Assembly (NCBI GenBank): GCA_022567815.1
Contig: JADFGI010000035.1
Location: 1-13,869, forward strand
From: Nitrospinota bacterium
GTDB lineage: Bacteria; Nitrospinota; Nitrospinia; Nitrospinales; VA-1
DNA: 13,869 bases
Reading direction: 5' to 3'
Of the stretch, positions 7,637 to 13,763 are shown one piece after another (position 1 is the first letter of the stretch; every line of letters begins with the position of its first letter). Made by a program: the position numbers and the translations under genes. The notes beneath the pieces are model-generated. The model was not told the DNA's origin. It did no database searches and saw only the letters and a list, made by a program, of their open reading frames with translations.

Positions 7637-7704
7637 GTTAACGACGAAGCAATCCAGAGACTCTGGATCGCCGCGCCGCTATGCTGCTCGCGATGACGTT
7701 TAAC
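7637..7704. repeat. REP-like palindromic element, second copy
   Basis: The element is bounded by GTTAACG on the left and CGTTTAAC on the right. It contains the 17-bp palindrome ATCCAGAG-A-CTCTGGAT (7652-7668) and CTCGCGATGACG (7687-7698). The reverse complement of the latter differs by one base from CGTCATTGCGAG at 835-846. It lies between ppiD and thiD, in the opposite orientation to the copy beside mrdA. Confidence 0.55.
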
Positions 7705-7774
7705 TTGGTTTAGGATAAAACCGTTGAAGGTTTTGCGCTTATACAAGGGTCCCAAATAAATTGGGGGTAATGGG

Positions 7775-7808
7775 TTTCTTTGCGATCTTAACGGCTTGGC
7801 GTGAGAAA
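7775..7808. repeat. CTTTGCG...CGTGAGAAA repeat fragment
   Basis: TTTCTTTGCGATC (7775-7787) and GGCGTGAGAAA (7798-7808) resemble the end of a common intergenic repeat whose other strand reads TCTCACGCCAAG...CGCAAAG. Together with the repeat at 7548-7600 it may mark the two ends of one composite element with a REP-like element inside. A weak inverted repeat, CCCAA/TTGGG (7751-7765), lies just before it. Confidence 0.4.
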
Positions 7809-7853
7809 TGGTTTGGCTTTTCTTCGACAAAGAGGGTGCGCAGGCTTTCCAGC

Positions 7854-9200
7854 CTATTTATGCAAACGATGGATTTTTAATATTTTGTCCACCAGGGATT
7901 CGACATCATCGGCAATAACGCGGATCATTTCTTCTTTTCCCATGCCGCCGATATCGAAAATGATGTCTGGAACAAAACCGCATCCACGTATTGCGGTATC
8001 GGTTCCCCATTCCAGGGAAGACCCTTCCTTGCTTCTCACCTTTCTGGGTTCATCCGCTCGATTAAAGGTCGCCGTCTTGAATTTAAGACGCTGGCATATT
8101 TTCAAAAGTTCCGGGGTGTATTTGATATTCATCACCGCTCGTTTGTCCGGGTTGTAACGCATCGCCGTTAAAACAATATTTGCGACATGCCTCGATCCGC
8201 CAAACTGTGGCGGCGAAAGGGTGACGATGCCCGCCCCGTGTTTCACGATACGGCCAGCAAACCCAATCACATCCTGATGAGTACGCGCGCCTTTCAGCCC
8301 CACTCCCAGATTGGACTGAACTTCCGGAATGAGATGGCCGATTTTTTCGTCCTTTAAAATTTCCACCGCATGGGACACGCGCTGAAAAAGATCCCACCGC
8401 TCCTCATTTTGGTAAATCGAAGCTAGAGGCTCAACACTGCCCTGCCCTTCCCCAGATACAACTCCGCCAAGGATAGCCTTTTCCATGAACTCCTTGGCAG
8501 TTGTTATCGCAGAAACCAGAGGCTTGCCCAACGCGAGTCCTCCGGTAATTGCGGAGGAAAAAACGCACCCTGTGCCGTGAAGGTCCCCTTCGCCCAGACG
8601 TTCTGAATTGAGTAACAAAGGACGGCCCCCATCATAAAAAAAGTCCTCCGGTTTGCCCTTCAAATGTCCACCGGTGATTAAAACGCTTTTAACTCCGGTT
8701 TTCAGAATGGCGCGGGCAACTTTCAGTCGATCACCTGATTTAGAAATTTTAATTCCGGAAAGGATTTCCGCTTCCTTTAAATTTGGCGTGACCACCAACG
8801 CCAACGGCAACAGTTTTTGCTTGAGAGCTTGAACTCCCCGCGCTGACAAAAGTGTCTTGCCGTTGGACGATCGGATGACCGGATCAACCACGAGTTTCTT
8901 AATTCTCCCGCGTTTTAGCTGGCGGGCCACGCATTCGACGATGGCTTCATTCCCCAACATGCCGGTTTTAACGGCAAGAGGTTTTTTATCGTCGAGCAAG
9001 GCGCCAAGCTGTTGTTCCACAGTATCGGCGGGAAGATGAAAGGTTCCTTTAACACCAAGCGTGTTTTGCACCGTTATGGAGGTGATGACCGATTGGGCAA
9101 AAACTCTCAACGCGGCAAAGGTTTTTAAATCGGCCTGAATTCCGGCTCCACCGCTGGGGTCTGATCCGGCGATGGTTAAAGCTGTATTGACTGTTTTCAT
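7854..9200 (-). CDS. thiDN: Bifunctional HMP/HMP-P kinase (ThiD) - thiamine-phosphate synthase (ThiN)
   Basis: The protein serves thiamine biosynthesis in the cytoplasm. ThiD phosphorylates hydroxymethylpyrimidine twice, and ThiN joins HMP-PP to thiazole phosphate as a non-homologous replacement for ThiE. The 448 residues divide into ThiD (about 1-262) and ThiN (about 268-446). ThiD motifs are ALTIAGSDPSGGAGIQADLK (7-26), DPVIRSSNG (106-114), TPNLKEAEIL (138-147) and the anion-hole/catalytic loop LHGTGCVFSSA (207-217, C212). The ThiN part shows SNLGVGLKGARTHQDV (296-311) and a GGSRHVANIVLTAMRY stretch (334-349), both typical of that domain. It starts at ATG with no strong Shine-Dalgarno, 146 bases from glmS on the same strand. 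No TPP riboswitch is recognisable upstream. Family identity is strong; the fusion is read through without a stop or frameshift. Confidence 0.93.
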   Translation of the reverse strand: MKTVNTALTIAGSDPSGGAGIQADLKTFAALRVFAQSVITSITVQNTLGVKGTFHLPADTVEQQLGALLDDKKPLAVKTGMLGNEAIVECVARQLKRGRIKKLVVDPVIRSSNGKTLLSARGVQALKQKLLPLALVVTPNLKEAEILSGIKISKSGDRLKVARAILKTGVKSVLITGGHLKGKPEDFFYDGGRPLLLNSERLGEGDLHGTGCVFSSAITGGLALGKPLVSAITTAKEFMEKAILGGVVSGEGQGSVEPLASIYQNEERWDLFQRVSHAVEILKDEKIGHLIPEVQSNLGVGLKGARTHQDVIGFAGRIVKHGAGIVTLSPPQFGGSRHVANIVLTAMRYNPDKRAVMNIKYTPELLKICQRLKFKTATFNRADEPRKVRSKEGSSLEWGTDTAIRGCGFVPDIIFDIGGMGKEEMIRVIADDVESLVDKILKIHRLHK

Positions 9201-9346
9201 AGAAATATATTTTCGAGGCGTCCTTCAAATGAATGATTGATGAGTTTCAGGAAAGAAGAACTCTAACAGACGGGGATTATTCTTAGCAACCCTTATTGTT
9301 CAAATGCAGGGGATTTCGTATAGGAGAGGGACAGGCCTGTTATTTG

Positions 9347-11167
9347 TTATCCAACCGTAACGGATTTTGCCAGGGACCGGGGTTTGTCCACATTGCGCTT
9401 GAGGCTGGTAGCGGTGAAATAGGAAAACAATTGCCCAATCACCATTTGAATGAGCGGCGCGATCAGCGGGGGGACCTTGGGCAAAATCAGTTCTTCACTG
9501 AAAAGATCCTTGTTTTTTCCACGTTCGTCGAAATGGATTCCCAAAACAAATCCGGAACGGGCGCGAATTTCATTGACGCTGTGAATGGTTGCGTCATACA
9601 GGGCCTTGTCTTCCCTGGGCGGAATGAAGACGATCGAAAAAATATCCTTATCGATCATCGCCAAAGTCCCATGTTTGAGAAATCCTCCCGGCATCCCCTC
9701 AGCGTGAACGTAAGCCACCTCTTTCATCTTCAAAGCAGACTCCAACGCTATCGGATAATAAATGCCTCGTCCCAAATACAACCAGTGTTTGGTTTTGCAA
9801 TAACTGTGAGCGATGCGATGGATGAACCCCGACCTCTCATTCAAAATACTTTGAATAATTCCCGGCAGTTCATTGAGAGCGGCCATGGAAGCTTTAACGG
9901 CTTTTTTGGTCATGGCCTTTTTCTTCAATGCCACGCGCAAGGCGACCAGGGTTAAAATCAACATCTGGGACATCGCGGCCTTGGTGCTGATCACGCAAAT
10001 TTCCGGACCGGAACCCTGAAGAATGGTCATATCGACAAAACGGGCGATGGAAGATCCCATCACATTGACAATGGCGGCGGTTTTGGCTCCCTGTGCCTTC
10101 GCATATTTCAAGGCGGTCAGGGTGTCGTAGGTTTCACCCGATTGCGAAAGAGCCAACACCAGGCTTTTCTCGTCTACATTGGCCAGCGAGGCAAACTCGT
10201 CCGAACTGATAGGCGGGCAAAACTCTCCTGCCAATGAAGAAAAAATATAATTGCCATAGGAGGCAACGTAATAAGTGGTTCCGACGCCCACGAGTATCGT
10301 TTTTTCACTTTCAACAACCATCTCCGCCAAATCATCCACCAATTGGGAGTCCTGCTCCAGAGCGTTGGTAATCACTTGCGGTTGCTCGTAAATTTCCTTG
10401 AGCATGTAATGGGGGTAACCGCCTTTCTTGGTGGTTTCGCTGTCCCATTCAATCTTGGTAATGCTTTTCTGAATTTCCTGACCCGTTACATAATCTTTCA
10501 CGACATAACTGTCGCGGGAAATAATCGCATATTCCCCATCATCAATGATAATGGCATTTTTAGTGTGGTCGATGAAGGCGTTGAAATCGGAGCCAACATA
10601 CTTAGCTTCGTCTCCTATTCCCAGCATGAGCGGTGACTCGCGTTTCGCGCAATAAATTTGACCTGGGGTTATGGGCGATATGAAAGCGAAGGCAAAGGTG
10701 CCTTCTAAAACATTGATGACCTTGCGAAGAGCTTTTTCAATATTTTTGGTCTGCTTGTAATATTTTTCCAGTAAATGGGGGATGACTTCGGTATCAGTTT
10801 CCGAATTAAATTTGTGGCCCTCACGTATCAGCTTATCTTTGAGAGGACGAAAATTGGATATGATCCCGTTATGAACTACGGCGAATTTACCGTCGCAGGA
10901 GGTGAAGGGATGCGTGTTGTTCCGGGTGACCTTTCCATGCGTGGCCCATCGGGTGTGCGCAATACCGATCTTACTGGACAGCGACAACACATTTTCCTTG
11001 CGGAAAACCTCTTCCACGCCGCCCGTGTTTTTACGGATGACCAGCGACTTTTTATTCATCAAAGCCACGCCGCAGGAATCGTAACCGCGGTATTCCAAAT
11101 TCCGGATGCCCTGGTACAGCTCATCTGAAATATTATTTAGACCCACTACTCCGCTAATTCCGCACAT
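9347..11167 (-). CDS. glmS: Glutamine-fructose-6-phosphate aminotransferase (isomerizing)
   Basis: GlmS converts fructose-6-phosphate and glutamine to glucosamine-6-phosphate, the first step to UDP-GlcNAc, in the cytoplasm. The 606-residue protein has the N-terminal glutaminase domain with Cys2 nucleophile (MCGISGVVG), RGYDSCGVA (28-36), HTRWATHG (71-78), HNGIISN (99-105) and SETDTEV (122-128). Two SIS domains (about 275-420 and 450-590) follow, with SQSGETYDT (341-349), STKAAMSQ (394-401) and LGRGIYYPIALESALKMKE (465-483). The isomerase residues E483 and H499 and the C-terminal lysine K601 in LAKSVTV match E. coli E488, H504 and K603 by spacing. The loop reads GMPGGFLKHG where E. coli has AYAAGELKHG, so the sequence is divergent but complete. 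It is the last gene of the fis-glmU operon, 21 bases after the upstream gene. No glmS ribozyme fits in that gap. Confidence 0.96.
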   Translation of the reverse strand: MCGISGVVGLNNISDELYQGIRNLEYRGYDSCGVALMNKKSLVIRKNTGGVEEVFRKENVLSLSSKIGIAHTRWATHGKVTRNNTHPFTSCDGKFAVVHNGIISNFRPLKDKLIREGHKFNSETDTEVIPHLLEKYYKQTKNIEKALRKVINVLEGTFAFAFISPITPGQIYCAKRESPLMLGIGDEAKYVGSDFNAFIDHTKNAIIIDDGEYAIISRDSYVVKDYVTGQEIQKSITKIEWDSETTKKGGYPHYMLKEIYEQPQVITNALEQDSQLVDDLAEMVVESEKTILVGVGTTYYVASYGNYIFSSLAGEFCPPISSDEFASLANVDEKSLVLALSQSGETYDTLTALKYAKAQGAKTAAIVNVMGSSIARFVDMTILQGSGPEICVISTKAAMSQMLILTLVALRVALKKKAMTKKAVKASMAALNELPGIIQSILNERSGFIHRIAHSYCKTKHWLYLGRGIYYPIALESALKMKEVAYVHAEGMPGGFLKHGTLAMIDKDIFSIVFIPPREDKALYDATIHSVNEIRARSGFVLGIHFDERGKNKDLFSEELILPKVPPLIAPLIQMVIGQLFSYFTATSLKRNVDKPRSLAKSVTVG

Positions 11168-11188
11168 TTCCGGTATCCAAAAAATTTC

Positions 11189-12394
11189 TTATCTATTTTT
11201 AACTGAATAACAGGCTGGCAGTATTTTCCCCGGAGGAATCACCGTTCCGGGTTGAATGGTGTTACCCGCTCCTATCACCACATTGTCGCCAATGAAAGCT
11301 CCCAGCTTTGGCATCCCCGTATCTATGGACTTTTTGCCGCTTTTCACTTTGATGGATTCCCAATCGATGGCTCGATTCACGGTCATGACCCCCGCGCCGA
11401 CATCGACTTGTTCGCCCAACACGCTGTCACCGATAAAGGACAATCGCCCGATGTGGGAATTATCCAAAACGACACAATTTTTTAATTCCACGCCATAACC
11501 CACACTGCATTCATGCCCCAGGGATGTGTAACTCCGGATGAGGGCGTTGTTTCCGATATAACTTCCCCTGCCGATGGAGCAGGGTCCCTCCAGAATAGCT
11601 CCGGCTTTGACCACCACGTCATCTTCAATTCTCACGGTCCCTTGAATCGTCACATTGGACTCCAACACAGCACTCTTGGCGATGCAGGAATTTTCCCAGG
11701 AATCCATCAGTATTTTATTGGCCGTCAATATTTCCCAGGGATAAACAATATCCAACCATTCGTCTTCCCACATCGACGCCATCAAACCTTCATTATCCAC
11801 CAATTTCTTCAGGGCTTTTTCCATGGACCCCCCGGTCGATTCCAGCGTCTTGAAAATGGATTCCGGAAGGATATAAGCGCCCGAAAGGACATAATTTCCA
11901 AGATCATTGCCCTTTGGTTTTTCGATGATCTTGGTGATTTTCATATGAGCATTCAGAAAAACGTTGCCGAAATCCTGGTTCGATGGAGGAAGGCAAATCG
12001 ATGCCACCGGGCATTTGAAGGAATGAAACGATTGCTGAATTTTGCTGAAAATATTTGCCGCTGTGACCGTATCACCGTAAATCAGGAGAAAGTATTCGCC
12101 GGGGGAGATTTTGTTTTTCACCTTCATTATCGCATCGCCGATTCCCTTGCTTTCCCCCTGTTCGATGTAATGAAGGTTCAATCCGTTATTGAGGTGCTCG
12201 CCGATTCGCCGGATCAATTTTTCTTTCTGATGCTCGATGACCACGAAAATATCGTTGATTCCGGATTTTTTCAAAAGGTCGATCGAGTTATCGAACAAGG
12301 TCCTGCCGGCAAGACGCAACATGGGGATGGGCCGGGTCGCGGAAAATGGAACCAGTTTGGAAGCTTTGCCTCCGGCGAGAATAACCGCTTTCAT
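11189..12394 (-). CDS. Sugar-nucleotidyltransferase / left-handed beta-helix protein with altered active-site motifs
   Basis: The 401-residue protein has an N-terminal nucleotidyltransferase fold (about 1-230) and a C-terminal hexapeptide beta-helix (about 240-390). It resembles the archaeal bifunctional sugar-1-phosphate nucleotidylyltransferase/acetyltransferase family (Sulfolobus ST0452 type); FIGDSVLGEQVDVGAG and KLGAFIGDN match that type. Oddities: the signature GGxGTR loop reads GGKASKL (8-14), with lysine at the usual arginine, while GDT (107-109, D108) and KGIGDAI (83-89) are retained. At the site of the acetyltransferase histidine (E. coli GlmU GHLTY) it reads GRLSF (316-320). Either or both activities may be lost or altered. 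It starts at ATG with an AGGA about nine bases upstream, 52 bases after glmU and 21 before glmS, so it should act in amino-sugar nucleotide synthesis. Alternatives are another NDP-sugar pyrophosphorylase or a regulatory pseudoenzyme. Domain calls are firm; the reaction is not. Confidence 0.8.
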   Translation of the reverse strand: MKAVILAGGKASKLVPFSATRPIPMLRLAGRTLFDNSIDLLKKSGINDIFVVIEHQKEKLIRRIGEHLNNGLNLHYIEQGESKGIGDAIMKVKNKISPGEYFLLIYGDTVTAANIFSKIQQSFHSFKCPVASICLPPSNQDFGNVFLNAHMKITKIIEKPKGNDLGNYVLSGAYILPESIFKTLESTGGSMEKALKKLVDNEGLMASMWEDEWLDIVYPWEILTANKILMDSWENSCIAKSAVLESNVTIQGTVRIEDDVVVKAGAILEGPCSIGRGSYIGNNALIRSYTSLGHECSVGYGVELKNCVVLDNSHIGRLSFIGDSVLGEQVDVGAGVMTVNRAIDWESIKVKSGKKSIDTGMPKLGAFIGDNVVIGAGNTIQPGTVIPPGKILPACYSVKNR

Positions 12395-12446
12395 AGGTAA
12401 TTATCCTGGAATTTTCTAGTGATCTAAAATTTTATCAACAAAATTT

Positions 12447-13190
12447 TCAACGGCTCAACAGTTGTTCCGCTTTTTTCAGATCTTCGGGAGAATTGATCCC
12501 AAAAATTTCATCGGAATCGTCTGTTTGTACCGATTGGACGGAACACTTGTTCTGAACAAAATATTTGATTGTATCCGTCAAATAATATTCGTTTTGGGAG
12601 TTGCCATTGTCTATGACTTGCAATGCCTTATAAAACAATCCCTTATCAAAACAGTATACACCGGAATTGTATTCGTCAACCATTTTCTCCTGCTCCGTGG
12701 CATCCTTGTTCTCCACGATACGGGTGATTGATTGATTCTGATCCCGGAGTATACGGCCAAAATCCTTGATTTCCCCCTTTTTATCTTTCAGGGTCAACAG
12801 GGTGCAGGCGGCTTCGCTCTGCCGATGTTTTTTTATCAAATTTTTCAAAGTGGCGGCCCGGATCAAAGGCATGTCTCCGCACAACACCAGGATATCGCCT
12901 TGAAAATCTCTGAAACAGGGTTCGGTTTGCTGAGCGGCATGGCCCGTACCCAACTGCTCCTTTTGTTCGACAAACTCCAGTTTTGGATCGGGGAAAGTAG
13001 ATTTTACTTTATCGGCTTGAAATCCCACCACCACACCCACCCGGTCGGCACCGAGTTCTCTCACGGTCTCAAGGACATAGTGCAATAGAGTCTTCCCAGA
13101 CAAGGGTTGCAACACTTTAGCTAAAGGAGATTTCATCCGGGTGCCTTTACCGGCGGCCAATATGATAACAGCTAGTTTTTTTTGGGGCAT
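12447..13190 (-). CDS. glmU: UDP-GlcNAc pyrophosphorylase, GlmU N-terminal domain only
   Basis: The protein should transfer UMP from UTP to GlcNAc-1-phosphate, giving UDP-GlcNAc for wall and LPS synthesis. All uridylyltransferase motifs are present: LAAGKGTRMKSPLAKVL (11-27), EQLGTGHA (78-85), LCGDMPLI (103-110, metal-binding D106), EYNSG (173-177) and EIFGINSPEDL (228-238). The protein ends at residue 247, where E. coli GlmU (456 aa) continues into its acetyltransferase beta-helix, so it is a single-domain form. The reading frame ends cleanly and no helix remnant follows in the 52-base gap, which argues against a recent truncation. It starts at ATG overlapping the end of fis by 19 bases, with no clear Shine-Dalgarno, so it is probably translationally coupled to fis. 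The acetyltransferase function must come from another protein. Confidence 0.9.
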   Translation of the reverse strand: MPQKKLAVIILAAGKGTRMKSPLAKVLQPLSGKTLLHYVLETVRELGADRVGVVVGFQADKVKSTFPDPKLEFVEQKEQLGTGHAAQQTEPCFRDFQGDILVLCGDMPLIRAATLKNLIKKHRQSEAACTLLTLKDKKGEIKDFGRILRDQNQSITRIVENKDATEQEKMVDEYNSGVYCFDKGLFYKALQVIDNGNSQNEYYLTDTIKYFVQNKCSVQSVQTDDSDEIFGINSPEDLKKAEQLLSR

Positions 13191-13438
13191 TGAATTTTAT
13201 ATTCTTTGATCTTCTTGCGCAGAGTGTTGCGGTTGATACCCAGGATATTGGCGGCTTGGGTCTGATTCCCGTTGGTTTCTTTTATAACGATGTCCAATAG
13301 AGGTTTTTCCACTCCGCCGATGATGAGGCCGTACAAATCGCCATCCTGATCTTTACGCATATGCTTGACATAGTCTTTTACTGTAAGGTCGAGCCAATTT
13401 TCAAGGAAGGATCTTGTCTTATGGCTAACGTTCTGCAT
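13172..13438 (-). CDS. fis: Fis-family DNA-binding protein
   Basis: This is a small nucleoid-associated or regulatory DNA-binding protein of 88 residues, close to E. coli Fis (98). The C-terminal part, VEKPLLDIVIKETNGNQTQA (43-62) followed by ANILGINRNTLRKKIKEY (63-80), closely follows E. coli Fis, including the helix-turn-helix (about 58-80) and the LYGLIIGGVEKPLLD dimer region. It has none of the receiver or AAA+ domains of NtrC-type activators, so it is a free-standing Fis. It is the first gene of the operon, about 85 bases downstream of a near-consensus promoter, and its end overlaps glmU by 19 bases. Placement next to glmU/glmS suggests it may control this operon or other envelope genes; that is inference. 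E. coli fis is instead linked to dusB. Confidence 0.88.
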   Translation of the reverse strand: MQNVSHKTRSFLENWLDLTVKDYVKHMRKDQDGDLYGLIIGGVEKPLLDIVIKETNGNQTQAANILGINRNTLRKKIKEYKIQCPKKN

Positions 13439-13527
13439 GATTTGGAATGCAAGGGGATCAGAAAATACCCAACATCAGGATAGATGGAACTGAAGTTTCC
13501 AGCAATTTAAATGTCTTCGTGGGGCAG

Positions 13528-13556
13528 ATACTAACAAACCACGGGAAGGCGGTCAA
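13528..13556 (-). promoter_or_regulatory. Sigma70-type promoter of the fis-glmU-glmS operon
   Basis: On the minus strand TTGACC (13551-13556) and TAGTAT (13528-13533) are separated by exactly 17 bases. This is the best promoter match in the window, about 85-90 bases upstream of the fis ATG, leaving an untranslated leader of roughly 80 bases. No other gene lies between. Confidence 0.72.
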
Positions 13557-13605
13557 GGGTTTTGCTTTAATGAAAAATAACGGCTTGAAGTTTCAATAAT
13601 TTCCC

Positions 13606-13724
13606 GCCCCTTACAGGGGAGGAAAAGCCTGCTACGCAGGAGGGCTGACGTTCGCTACGCTTGTGATATCCTTTCCGTTGCCTTCATGCCCCGGAGGGGT
13701 ACACGAGCCCTAAAAAGCTATTAA
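13606..13724. repeat. GC-rich hairpin repeat, copy A (interrupted)
   Basis: The unit opens with GCCCCTTACAGGGGAGG and contains two tight hairpins: CCCCT-TAC-AGGGG (13607-13619) and CCTGC-TAC-GCAGG (13628-13640). It runs through GACGTTCGCTACGCT to 13661 and resumes at CACGAGCCCTAAAAAGCT, ending TATTAA at 13724. Relative to copy B it carries 40 extra bases at 13662-13701, which themselves contain CCCC-GGA-GGGG (13689-13699). Confidence 0.75.
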
Positions 13725-13748
13725 TCCATTGCACGTTAATACTGGGTT

Positions 13749-13763
13749 CCAGCGTCACGCTGG
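13749..13763. repeat. 15-bp perfect inverted repeat
   Basis: CCAGCGT-C-ACGCTGG pairs in all seven positions around a central C. It sits exactly between repeat copies A and B, its last G being the first base of copy B. It is not followed by a T run. Confidence 0.6.

Larger units (their letters stand above)
7551..7853. other. Repeat-filled intergenic region between convergent ppiD and thiD
   Basis: These 303 bases separate the 3' ends of two convergent genes and are mostly occupied by the three repeat segments listed separately. No coding sequence with recognisable content is present. No convincing intrinsic terminator is visible for either gene, although the palindromic elements could serve that purpose. 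Confidence 0.6.

Noticed and set aside
7842..7855. AGGCT-TTCC-AGCCT stem overlapping the thiD-thiN stop, possible terminator
   Set aside because: It has only five pairs and no T run on either strand.
9201..9346. Possible TPP riboswitch upstream of the thiD-thiN gene
   Set aside because: The conserved CTGAGA and TGAACCTG-type elements are not found on the minus strand here. The only regular structure is ACAGGCCTGT (9331-9340), a simple 10-bp palindrome with no T run.
9296..9955. 219-codon open frame on the plus strand
   Set aside because: It is antisense to the 3' part of glmS and has no recognisable protein features.
11168..11188. glmS ribozyme
   Set aside because: Only 21 bases separate glmS from the upstream gene, far too little for the ribozyme.
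11513..12400. 295-codon open frame on the plus strand
   Set aside because: It lies fully antisense to the nucleotidyltransferase/beta-helix gene, whose protein has clear family motifs; the antisense translation is low-complexity with no recognisable domain.
13176..13183. Run of eight T (A on the coding strand) in the fis/glmU overlap, possible programmed frameshift
   Set aside because: Both genes have their own complete start or stop and normal family length, so an ordinary overlap explains it.
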